Source of the DNA: Comamonadaceae bacterium
GTDB lineage: Bacteria > Pseudomonadota > Gammaproteobacteria > Burkholderiales > Burkholderiaceae_C
Length of the DNA stretch: 28,112 nt
Assembly: GCA_947374485.1 (NCBI GenBank)
Contig: CANCCF010000038.1
Span: forward strand, 1-28,112
Direction: 5' to 3'
Shown here: one piece after another, positions 15,378 through 22,305 of the stretch
Numbering within the stretch: the stretch's first letter is position 1
Layout: every line of letters begins with the position of its first letter
Translations under genes and position numbers: made by a program
Notes under the pieces: generated by a model
Seen by the model: only the letters and a program-made list of their open reading frames with translations
Told to the model about the DNA's origin: nothing
Databases searched by the model: none

Positions 15378-16172
15378 ATGAACATCGTCGTCAACGAAGA
15401 CCTCAAAGCCTATATCGATCCCCTCACCGCCGATGAACACGCCGCGCTGGAACGCAGCCTGCTCAGCGAAGGCTGCCGCGACGCGCTGGTGCTGTGGGGC
15501 GATGTGCTGGTGGACGGCCACAACCGCTATGGCATCTGCCAGCAGCACAACATTGCGTTCCAGACCCTGCAGAGCACGCGCTTCAAAAGCCTGGACGATG
15601 TGCACCTGTGGATGATCGACCAGCACCTGGGGCGGCGCAGCGTGTCGGACTACCAGCGCGGTGTGCTGGCCCTGCGCCAGCGTGCCATTCTGGCGGCGCG
15701 CCATCAGGCGGCCATGCAGCAGGCGGCGGCCCAGCCTGCCCATGAAGCACAGACCGCAACCGTGGCAGCCCCCGCACGCCAGAGCCGCGAAGAGCTGGCC
15801 CGCAGCGCGCGCCTGAGCAGCAGCCAGGTCGGCATGATTGAAAAGATCCAGAAACAGGCGGCCCCTGCCGTGGTAGCAGCGCTGAAGTCCGGCAGCATCT
15901 CCCTCAACGCGGCCGCTGCCGTGGCCAGCCTGCCCGTGCCCGAGCAGGAAGCCGCCGCCCTGGGGGGGCGCCAAGAGCTGCAGCAGGCGGCCAAGCGCGT
16001 GCGTGAAACCAGGAAGCGCGCCCGGGCCGATAGTCCACAGGCACAGCACGTACAGGACGCACACGAAGTGCAAGCGCAAGACAGCGTGCCCGCTTTGAAA
16101 GCGCGCATCGCGGCACTGGAGGCTGAGAATGCCCAGCTGCGTGCGCGCTTGGCTGCGCACGGTCAATCGTAA
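15378..16172 (+). CDS. Orphan ParB-like (partition/replication-related) protein
   Basis: A 264-residue protein. The N-terminal about 90 residues (IVVNEDLKAYIDPLTADEHA, then LVLWGDVLVDGHNRYGICQQ) form a ParB/sulfiredoxin-like nuclease-fold domain with the D-G-H-N-R-Y core. A middle helical region (LARSARLSSSQVGMIEKIQK, SGSISLNAAAAVASLPVPEQ) resembles the ParB helix-turn-helix. The C-terminus is highly charged and ends in a short leucine-zipper-like coiled coil (LKARIAALEAENAQLRARLA). An upstream in-frame start would add 25 residues, but family similarity starts at the chosen ATG, 25 bp after a TACAAT box. There is no parA neighbour and no parS-like site was noticed, so it is probably a stand-alone regulator or adapter rather than a chromosome-partition pair. 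Confidence 0.78.
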   Translation: MNIVVNEDLKAYIDPLTADEHAALERSLLSEGCRDALVLWGDVLVDGHNRYGICQQHNIAFQTLQSTRFKSLDDVHLWMIDQHLGRRSVSDYQRGVLALRQRAILAARHQAAMQQAAAQPAHEAQTATVAAPARQSREELARSARLSSSQVGMIEKIQKQAAPAVVAALKSGSISLNAAAAVASLPVPEQEAAALGGRQELQQAAKRVRETRKRARADSPQAQHVQDAHEVQAQDSVPALKARIAALEAENAQLRARLAAHGQS

Positions 16173-16254
16173 GATGCGCACTGACCGGTGCATGCCACCG
16201 GGCCGGGCGAGGGTCCAACACCATGCACGGCAATGCCTTGATGCGCCAACGACT

Positions 16255-16288
16255 GGCCGCCCGTGGCCGCACAGGCCGCCCGTGGCCG
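16255..16288. repeat. 15-bp direct repeat downstream of the parB-like gene
   Basis: GGCCGCCCGTGGCCG occurs at 16255-16269 and 16274-16288, 19 bp apart. Each copy can fold on itself (CGGCC/GGCCG-like ends), giving possible tandem small hairpins in the 173-bp gap between converging genes. No intrinsic terminator with a T-tract is seen. Confidence 0.5.
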
Positions 16289-16345
16289 GGTATGGACCTA
16301 CGGCCGGGCCTTTCGGTCAAGGGGCGCAACTGAAGCCGCGCGGGC

Positions 16346-17002
16346 TCAGGAGTTTTGCGCGCGCAGGCGCAACATTTCGGTGCGCGTGTAGGGTTGCACA
16401 TGGCCCGAGAGGCCCAGTGCCAGCCGCGTCACCAGCGAATGCGTGCTGGAGGCCTGCAGGTGCAGGGGCGTGAGCGCCATCCAGGCCAGGAACAGCGCAG
16501 GCACGAGGGGGCGCAGCACGCTGTGGCCGGTCTCGGCCAGCGCCAGCACCAGAGCCGTCACCGCCCCTCCCACCAGCACACCCGCAGCCACCTCGGACCA
16601 GGAGTGCGCCCCCACCTGCACGCGGCTCACCGCCACCAGCAGCGCCAGGGCGCAGCCGAGTGCCAAAGCCAGCTGCCGCCGTGTCACGGTGCCTGCGCCC
16701 AGCAAGGTCAGCATCAACAGGGGATAGATGGCCGAGGCAAACATGGCGTGGCCGGAGATACCGGTGAAGTTGATGGCTGCCACGCCGATGCCAAAGCCGA
16801 TGAAGGCCACCTTGGTGGCGGTGGTCAGGGCTGCGGCCAGCACCAGCAGCGCCATCCACAGCAGCGCAGCGCGGCGTTTGTCAGCGTGCCTCGCCCAGGC
16901 CAGCGCGCACAGCAGGGCCAGCGGCAGCAGGATCTCGGCTTCACCCAAGCGGGTGATCAGTTGCCAGAAGCGGGGGGAGTGGAGCAGGTCCGGGGACAGC
17001 AT
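16346..17002 (-). CDS. PAP2-family membrane phosphatase with divergent motifs
   Basis: A 218-residue integral membrane protein with about six helices. The core shows PAP2 (type-2 phosphatidic acid phosphatase) hallmarks: GISGHAMFASA corresponds to the PSGH motif and SRVQVGAHSWSEVAAG to the SRx5Hx3D motif. Three departures from consensus are visible: Ile for Pro in motif 2, Glu for Asp in motif 3, and motif 1 (Kx6RP) reduced to KVAFIGFGIG. The catalytic His residues and the Arg of motif 3 are kept, so phosphatase activity on a lipid phosphate remains plausible. No clear Shine-Dalgarno precedes the ATG. Its partner substrate is unknown. Confidence 0.82.
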   Translation of the reverse strand: MLSPDLLHSPRFWQLITRLGEAEILLPLALLCALAWARHADKRRAALLWMALLVLAAALTTATKVAFIGFGIGVAAINFTGISGHAMFASAIYPLLMLTLLGAGTVTRRQLALALGCALALLVAVSRVQVGAHSWSEVAAGVLVGGAVTALVLALAETGHSVLRPLVPALFLAWMALTPLHLQASSTHSLVTRLALGLSGHVQPYTRTEMLRLRAQNS

Positions 17003-17043
17003 GGTGGGGATGTACGCAGGCCCGTTGCAGGCGCTGCCCTTGT

Positions 17044-17072
17044 GCGCCAGACCGCGCGTGGCGGTCTGGCGC
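17044..17072 (-). terminator. 12-bp perfect hairpin downstream of the H1-like gene
   Basis: GCGCCAGACCGC (17044-17055) pairs with GCGGTCTGGCGC (17061-17072) around a 5-base loop, nine bases beyond the H1-like stop codon. There is no T-tract, but stem strength and position favour a transcript end. Confidence 0.55.
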
Positions 17073-17081
17073 GGATGCGGC

Positions 17082-17432
17082 TTACTTGGCCTTGGCAGCC
17101 TTCTTGGCGGCCTTGGCGGGTGCAGCCTTGGCGGGAGCTGCCTTGGCAGGGGCAGCGGGTGCCGCAGCAGGTGCGGCCTTGAGGGCTGCGCGCTGGTCCT
17201 TCAGGGCTGCGATTTCAGCGCTGATCTTGGCCTTGCGCTCACCCAGCTTGGCCAGGTTGCCATTGATCTTGGCGATGGCCTTGGCAGCCTTGGAGACCAC
17301 GGGGGCCTTTTTCATTGCCGGCTTTGCAGCGGCCTTGGCGGCAGGTTTTGCAACGGGCTTGACAGCCTTTGCGGGAGCGGCTTTGACGGCCTTGGTTGCA
17401 GCCTTGGGAGCGGATTTTTTTGCAGTTGCCAT
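17082..17432 (-). CDS. Histone H1-like Lys/Ala-rich DNA-binding protein
   Basis: A 116-residue, extremely Lys/Ala/Pro-rich protein. The N-terminal tail (MATAKKSAPKAATKAVKAAP) and C-terminal tail (repeats of KAAPA, then AKKAAKAK) resemble the disordered basic tails of eukaryotic H1 and of bacterial H1-like nucleoid proteins (HctB/AlgP type). A central segment of about 40 residues (AIAKINGNLAKLGERKAKIS, AEIAALKDQRAAL) is predicted as a helical coiled coil and may dimerise. It probably binds DNA non-specifically through its tails. Upstream TTGGAT and TATGAC with an 18-bp spacer are a possible promoter. The GGAAAT ribosome site supports the ATG. Confidence 0.82.
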   Translation of the reverse strand: MATAKKSAPKAATKAVKAAPAKAVKPVAKPAAKAAAKPAMKKAPVVSKAAKAIAKINGNLAKLGERKAKISAEIAALKDQRAALKAAPAAAPAAPAKAAPAKAAPAKAAKKAAKAK

Positions 17433-17562
17433 GATGTTGATTTCCTATTGGTTTATTCGGCGGATCAGAAAATAAAGACACACATACTGAGCCGTGTCAT
17501 ACGCGCGTCACTCCTGATTATCCAATAAACATGCAGCAATCAGTGTGGGTTATATGCCGCAC

Positions 17563-18540
17563 TTACATGCGACAGCGCGCAAAGCGCGCACCATGCGCCA
17601 CAACAAAGTCTTTGAAGGCGCCGTTCACACCCGACAACAGCGAGTCGCGCCGGTGCAGAAAACACCAGTCCAGCATCTTGGGCATGTCCTGCAAATGCAG
17701 CACCGCCAGGCGGCCTGCTTCCAGTTCGATCTGGAAGGTGTGAGCCGACAGGAAGCTGATGCCCATGCCCGCCATCACCGCCTGCTTGATGGTCTCGTTG
17801 CCCGAGAGCTCCATCGACACCTTGACCTGCAGCGCCTGCGCCTGCACCAGGTGCTCGAAGAACTGGCGCGTGGCCGACTTGGGTTCGCGAAAGATGAAGG
17901 GCTCGTCTTTGAGCGCGTTCCAGTGGATGCGGCGCTTCTTCGCCAATGGGTGGTCGGCCGCAGCCACGATGCAGTGCGGGTGCTGGGCAAAGGTCTCGGC
18001 CTCCACATCGGCCTCACTGGGCGGGTAACCGGCAATCGCCACATCGAGCTGGTGCTCCTGCAGCATGCCCAGAATGGCGTCGCGCCGGTCCACCGTGAGC
18101 TTGAATTGCAGGCCCGGCCATTCTTTCGCAAAGGCCATCAGCAGCCGGGGCGCAAAGTAGTGCGCGGTGGGCACCACGCCCAGATGCAGGAGGCCGCCGT
18201 GGCGGCCCTCGCTCTGGTGAAAGGCGGCCACCGCCTCTTCGGCAATCTGCACCTGGTTGAGGATGCGCCGCGCATGGCGCAGCATCTCTTCACCGGCCTG
18301 GCTGAGTGTGATTTTCTTGCCCTGCTTGACCAGCAACTGCAGCCCGAGGTCGGCCTCCATCTGCTGCAGCTGCATGGAGACAGCCGGTTGCGTCACGCTC
18401 ATCTGCTCGGCCCCGCGCGAGTAGCTCAGGTGGCTGGCCACCGCGTCGAACAGGCGCAGCTGGCGCAGGGTGAGGTTCTTCAGGCGGGAAATCCCTGAGT
18501 TTGCTGCACTGCCAGAGGCAGTTTTCAAGGTGGCTTTCAT
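17563..18540 (-). CDS. LysR-family regulator of CbbR type, probable rha operon regulator
   Basis: A 325-residue LysR regulator. The HTH part (NLTLRQLRLFDAVASHLSYS, QMSVTQPAVSMQLQQMEADL, GKKITLSQAGEEMLRHARRI) closely resembles CbbR, the activator of Calvin-cycle operons. The effector domain is full length. The open frame extends 34 codons upstream, but GGGAAAACACC before the ATG at 18540 and the family start support this site. A Ser/Thr-rich extension of about 20 residues precedes the HTH. No RuBisCO or other cbb gene is in the window. Instead it is divergent from rhaD over a 189-bp region rich in dyads, so I infer it controls L-rhamnose use. Described rhamnose regulators in related operons are DeoR or AraC types. 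Confidence 0.9.
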   Translation of the reverse strand: MKATLKTASGSAANSGISRLKNLTLRQLRLFDAVASHLSYSRGAEQMSVTQPAVSMQLQQMEADLGLQLLVKQGKKITLSQAGEEMLRHARRILNQVQIAEEAVAAFHQSEGRHGGLLHLGVVPTAHYFAPRLLMAFAKEWPGLQFKLTVDRRDAILGMLQEHQLDVAIAGYPPSEADVEAETFAQHPHCIVAAADHPLAKKRRIHWNALKDEPFIFREPKSATRQFFEHLVQAQALQVKVSMELSGNETIKQAVMAGMGISFLSAHTFQIELEAGRLAVLHLQDMPKMLDWCFLHRRDSLLSGVNGAFKDFVVAHGARFARCRM

Positions 18541-18621
18541 TGGTGTTTTCCCGTGGTCATCGGCGCTGGCGGACTGCCTGGTGGCACAGGGCGCCTGCCC
18601 CTTCCCTGTGGCCGGCACCCC

Positions 18622-18660
18622 ATTGCGGCAATGTATCAGCATTGCTTATCGGTTCCATAA
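18622..18660. promoter_or_regulatory. LysR-type operator region in the rhaD/lysR divergent promoter
   Basis: Three dyads overlap or abut: ATTGCGGCAAT (18622-18632, perfect), GCAATG-6-CATTGC (18628-18645, perfect) and TTAT-7-ATAA (18646-18660). The last is a 15-bp LysR-type site resembling CbbR half-sites. It is centred about 45 bp upstream of a candidate rhaD -10 box, where a LysR activator normally binds. Confidence 0.55.
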
Positions 18661-18694
18661 AAATAACTGCATGGCGCTGCGGGCTGCGCGTCTC

Positions 18695-18700
18695 TAAAGT
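18695..18700 (+). promoter_or_regulatory. Candidate -10 box of the rha operon
   Basis: TAAAGT lies 30 bp before the rhaD ATG. No recognisable -35 box precedes it, as expected for an activator-dependent promoter. Confidence 0.35.
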
Positions 18701-18729
18701 CCACCTCAATCCATCGCCCCACAGAAACC

Positions 18730-20832
18730 ATGACCCCCATGCACACCCCCTTCCCCGTCTGGAACCAGGACCACGCCGCCACGCTGGACGCCCCGGGCCT
18801 GCTGCTGTACCGCTCCAACCTGCTGGGTTCGGACCTGCGCATCACCAACTACGGCGGCGGCAACACCTCGGCCAAGCTGCTGCAACAAGACCCGCTCACC
18901 GGCCAGGAGGTGCGCGTGCTGTGGGTCAAGGGCTCGGGCGGCGATGTGGGCTCGATGAAGCTCGACGGCTTTTCCACCCTCTACCTGGACAAGCTCAAGG
19001 CCCTGCAAGGCATCTACCGTGGCCCGCAGCATGAAGACGAGATGGTGGCCTACCTGCCACATTGCACTTTCAATCTGAACCCGCGCGCCGCCAGCATCGA
19101 CACGCCCCTGCACGCCTATTTGCCCTTTGCGCATGTGGACCACATGCACCCGGACGCGGTGATTGCGATTGCGGCCATGGCGAACAGCGAAGCCCTCACG
19201 CAAAAGATTTTTGAGGGCACGGTGGGCTGGCTGCCCTGGCGCAAGCCCGGCTTTGAGCTGGGCTTGATGCTGCAGCGCTACCAGGCTGCGCACCCCGCGC
19301 AGCGCGGCCTGGTGCTGGCAGGCCACGGCCTGTTCACCTGGGGCGAGAGTGCCCAGTCCTGCTTTGAAAACACCGTGGGCGTGATCGAGCAGGCACAAAA
19401 CTGGCTGGCCAAAGAAAGTGCTGCCCGGGGCGCGGCCAGCTTTGGCGGCGTGGCGCGCCAGTCACTGCCCACAGAACAGCAAGATGCCACGCTTGCCAAA
19501 CTGCTGCCCGTGCTGCGCGGCCTGACCAGCAAGACCGGTCACAAGCTGCTGCATGTGGACCGCCAGGCTACGGTCATGGAATTCGTCAACAGCCGCGACC
19601 TGGCGCCGCTGGCAGCACTCGGCACCTCCTGCCCCGACCATTTCCTGCGCACCAAGATCTGCCCGATGATCGTGGAAGAAGCGGTGTACCAGCTCGAAGG
19701 CAAAGCGCTTGCAGAAGCGCTGGAAGTGAAGCTTGCCAGCTACCGCGCCGGTTACGCGGCCTACTACGAGCGCTGCAAGCGCGCCAACAGTCCGGCGATG
19801 CGCGATGCCAACCCCGTCATCATCCTGCTGCCCGGCATTGGCATGGTCTCGATTGCCAAGGACAAGGCCACGGCCCGCATTGCCGGTGAGTTTTATGTGA
19901 ACGCCATCAACGTGATGCGCGATGCCAACGCGGTGGACACCTATGTGGGCCTGCCCGAACAGGAGGCCTTTGACATCGAATACTGGCTGCTCGAAGAAGC
20001 CAAGCTGCAGCGCATGCCCAAAGCCAAGCCCTTGGTCGGCAAAGTCTCACTCGTCACCGGCGGCGCCGGTGGCATTGGCCGCGCAATTGTGGAGCGCCAA
20101 CTGCAGGAAGGCGCCTGCGCCGTGCTGCTGGATATCGATGCCGCAGCGCTGGACTCGACAATTGCCGAGCTGTCCAAAAAGTACGGCCGTGACGTGGTGC
20201 GCGGCGTGCTCTGCGATGTCACCAGCGAAGACTCGGTGCTGGCAGCTTATGCCAAAGCGACGATCGAGTTTGGTGGTGTCGACATTCTGGTCTCCAACGC
20301 CGGCATTGCCTCGGCCGCGCCGCTGGAAGACACGTCTTTGGCCCTGTGGAACCGCAACCAGAGCATTCTGGCCACCGGCTACTTCCTGGTCGGCCGCGAA
20401 GCCTTCCGCCTGATGAAGGCGCAGGCCGTGGGCGGCTCCATGGTGTTCATTGCGAGCAAGAACGGCATGGTCGCCAGCAACCAGGCGGTGGCCTATTGCG
20501 CTGCCAAGGCCGCCGAGATTCAGCTCTCGCGCAGCTTCGCGCTGGAAGGTGCACCGCTGGGCATCCGCTGCAATGTGGTCAACCCCGACGCGGTGATCCG
20601 CGGCAGCAAAATCTGGACCGGCACCTGGAGCCAGGAGCGCGCCGCCGCCAACAAGGTCGACGAGCAGGACCTGGAAGCTTTTTACCGCGACCGCTCCATG
20701 CTCAAGCGCAGCGTCTTCCCCGAGGACATTGCCGAGGCCACCTATTTCTTCGCCGCCGAGCACCTCAGCGCCAAGAGCACCGGCAACATCCTGAATGTGG
20801 ACGCGGGCAACCTCGCGGCCTTCACCCGCTGA
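18730..20832 (+). CDS. rhaD: Bifunctional rhamnulose-1-phosphate aldolase / lactaldehyde dehydrogenase (SDR)
   Basis: A 700-residue fusion enzyme, also called RhaEW. The N-terminal about 430 residues form a class II aldolase domain (YGGGNTSAK, HVDHMHPDAVIAIAAMANSE with metal-binding His, GHGLFTWGESAQSCFENT) that splits L-rhamnulose-1-phosphate into dihydroxyacetone phosphate and L-lactaldehyde. The C-terminal about 260 residues are a short-chain dehydrogenase: the NAD-binding loop is VSLVTGGAGGIGRAIVE, the SNAG motif is ILVSNAGIASAAP, and the catalytic pair is in AYCAAKAAEIQ (YxxxK). It presumably oxidises the lactaldehyde. It is the first gene of the rha operon, divergent from the CbbR-like gene. 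Length is standard for this fusion. Confidence 0.96.
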   Translation: MTPMHTPFPVWNQDHAATLDAPGLLLYRSNLLGSDLRITNYGGGNTSAKLLQQDPLTGQEVRVLWVKGSGGDVGSMKLDGFSTLYLDKLKALQGIYRGPQHEDEMVAYLPHCTFNLNPRAASIDTPLHAYLPFAHVDHMHPDAVIAIAAMANSEALTQKIFEGTVGWLPWRKPGFELGLMLQRYQAAHPAQRGLVLAGHGLFTWGESAQSCFENTVGVIEQAQNWLAKESAARGAASFGGVARQSLPTEQQDATLAKLLPVLRGLTSKTGHKLLHVDRQATVMEFVNSRDLAPLAALGTSCPDHFLRTKICPMIVEEAVYQLEGKALAEALEVKLASYRAGYAAYYERCKRANSPAMRDANPVIILLPGIGMVSIAKDKATARIAGEFYVNAINVMRDANAVDTYVGLPEQEAFDIEYWLLEEAKLQRMPKAKPLVGKVSLVTGGAGGIGRAIVERQLQEGACAVLLDIDAAALDSTIAELSKKYGRDVVRGVLCDVTSEDSVLAAYAKATIEFGGVDILVSNAGIASAAPLEDTSLALWNRNQSILATGYFLVGREAFRLMKAQAVGGSMVFIASKNGMVASNQAVAYCAAKAAEIQLSRSFALEGAPLGIRCNVVNPDAVIRGSKIWTGTWSQERAAANKVDEQDLEAFYRDRSMLKRSVFPEDIAEATYFFAAEHLSAKSTGNILNVDAGNLAAFTR

Positions 20833-20875
20833 TTTACGCGCTGATCACCCCTACAAGAACAAGCAAGGACACGCC

Positions 20876-22165
20876 ATGTCACTGATTTCAAAAGACCAGA
20901 TTCAGGCCCACAACGCCAGTCTCAAACGCCACGCCGATACCGACTACGAATACCTGGGCGAGCAACTGGCACGCCGCCACATCGACATCGACACCATCAA
21001 GAGCCAGGTTGCCACCTTCGGCGTGGCCATTCCCAGCTGGGGCGTGGGCACAGGCGGCACGCGCTTTGCCCGCTTCCCCGGCCAGGGAGAACCGCGCCAC
21101 GTGTTTGACAAGCTGCAGGACTGCGGCGTGATCCAGCAACTCTCGCGCGCCACGCCCACCGTGTCCTTGCATATTCCTTGGGACAAGTGCTCTGACTGGA
21201 GCGAGCTGCACCAGACCGCAAACAGCTACGGCCTCGGCTTTGACGCCATGAACTCCAACACCTTCTCCGACCAGAAGGGCCAGGCCCACAGCTACAAGTT
21301 CGGCAGCCTGACCCACGCCGATGCCGCCACCCGCGCACAAGCCGTGGCGCACAACATCGAGTGCATCGAGATCGGCCAGCAGCTCGGCAGCAAGGCGCTC
21401 ACCGTGTGGGTGGGCGACGGCAGCAACTTCCCCGGCCAACAACATTTCAGGCGCGCCTTTGACCGTTATTTGGAGAGCACCCGCGAAATCTACGCCGCAC
21501 TGCCGGGCGACTGGCGCATGTTCCTGGAGCACAAGATTTGCGAGCCCGCGTTCTATTCGACCGTGATCCAGGACTGGGGCAGCAGTTTCATGGCCGCCAG
21601 TGCATTGGGAAACAAAGCGCAGTGCCTGGTGGACCTGGGCCACCACGCGCCCAACGTCAATATCGAGATGATCGTGGCGCGCCTGATTGCGGCGGGCAAG
21701 CTGGCCGGTTTCCACTTCAACGACAGCAAGTACGGCGACGACGATCTGGATGCGGGCAGCGTGGCACCCTACCGTTTGTTCCTCGTCTTCAACGAGCTGG
21801 TGTCGGCCGCGCATGAAGGCGTCACAGGTTTCGACCCGGCCTACATGCTGGACCAAAGCCACAACGTCACCGACCCCATCGAGAGCCTGATGACCAGCGC
21901 CGCCCAGGTGCAACAGAGCTATGCCCAGGCCCTGCTGGTGGACCGCGCCGAGCTGGACGCCGCGCAAACCGCCAACGACGCCCTGCTGGCCACCCGCGCC
22001 TTGAAACGCGGCTTTGAGACCAACGTCACCCCCATCCTGCAGCGCCTGCGTGCGGAGGCCGGTGGCGCCATCGACCCCGTGGGCGCCTACCGCGCCAGCG
22101 GCTACCGCGCGCAAGTTGCCAAGGACCGCCCGGCGGCGGTGGGCGGCAGCGGCGGCATTGTGTAA
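20876..22165 (+). CDS. rhaI: L-rhamnose isomerase (rhizobial RhaI type)
   Basis: Converts L-rhamnose to L-rhamnulose. At 429 residues it is a TIM-barrel metal-dependent sugar isomerase of the xylose-isomerase-like fold. Candidate active-site segments are SLHIPWDKCSDW, WVGDGSNFPGQQHFRRAFDR, FLEHKICEPAFYSTVIQDWG, CLVDLGHHAPNVNIEMIVAR and FHFNDSKYGDDDLDAGSVAP, which supply the metal-binding Glu/Asp/His residues. The open frame begins 27 codons earlier inside rhaD, but AAGGAC before the ATG at 20876 and the family N-terminus (MSLISKDQIQAHN) fix the start. It follows rhaD after 43 bp. Confidence 0.95.
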   Translation: MSLISKDQIQAHNASLKRHADTDYEYLGEQLARRHIDIDTIKSQVATFGVAIPSWGVGTGGTRFARFPGQGEPRHVFDKLQDCGVIQQLSRATPTVSLHIPWDKCSDWSELHQTANSYGLGFDAMNSNTFSDQKGQAHSYKFGSLTHADAATRAQAVAHNIECIEIGQQLGSKALTVWVGDGSNFPGQQHFRRAFDRYLESTREIYAALPGDWRMFLEHKICEPAFYSTVIQDWGSSFMAASALGNKAQCLVDLGHHAPNVNIEMIVARLIAAGKLAGFHFNDSKYGDDDLDAGSVAPYRLFLVFNELVSAAHEGVTGFDPAYMLDQSHNVTDPIESLMTSAAQVQQSYAQALLVDRAELDAAQTANDALLATRALKRGFETNVTPILQRLRAEAGGAIDPVGAYRASGYRAQVAKDRPAAVGGSGGIV

Positions 22166-22208
22166 GGGGTGCTTGCCTTGTGCAGACACCTTTCCCCATC
22201 GAGTCCTA

Positions 22209-22233
22209 TGCTGCTGTGGTGTTCACAGCAGCA
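22209..22233 (+). promoter_or_regulatory. 10-bp perfect hairpin between rhaI and rhaS
   Basis: TGCTGCTGTG and CACAGCAGCA flank the loop GTGTT, 43 bp after the rhaI stop. It may stabilise the 3' end of the rhaDI message or mark a processing site. Confidence 0.5.
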
Positions 22234-22245
22234 GGCATCGAGACC

Positions 22246-22279
22246 GGCCCCGGCAGTGCCCTTGTGCCAGGCCTTTTTT
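22246..22279 (+). terminator. Terminator-like stem with T6 tract just before rhaS
   Basis: GGCC-cc-GGCA and TGCC-a-GGCC form an interrupted stem around GTGCCCTTG, directly followed by TTTTTT (22274-22279), 26 bases before the rhaS ATG. It could be a partial terminator or attenuator inside the operon. Alternatively TTGTGC (22262) and TAACAA (22284), 16 bp apart, may be a secondary rhaS promoter. Confidence 0.4.
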
Positions 22280-22305
22280 GCAGTAACAACATCCAGGAGA
22301 CACCT

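Noticed and set aside
16255..16288. Possible CRISPR-like direct repeat
   Set aside because: Only two 15-bp copies with a 4-bp spacer; no array, no leader and no cas genes.
17082..17432. Alternative Ala/Gly/Leu-rich plus-strand frame that looks membrane-like
   Set aside because: It is the complement of the Lys/Ala repeats of the H1-like gene; apparent hydrophobicity comes only from GCN-rich repeats.
17563..18540. Annotation of the LysR gene as cbbR proper
   Set aside because: Sequence is CbbR-like, but no Calvin-cycle gene is in the window and the divergent gene is rhaD, so the symbol was withheld.
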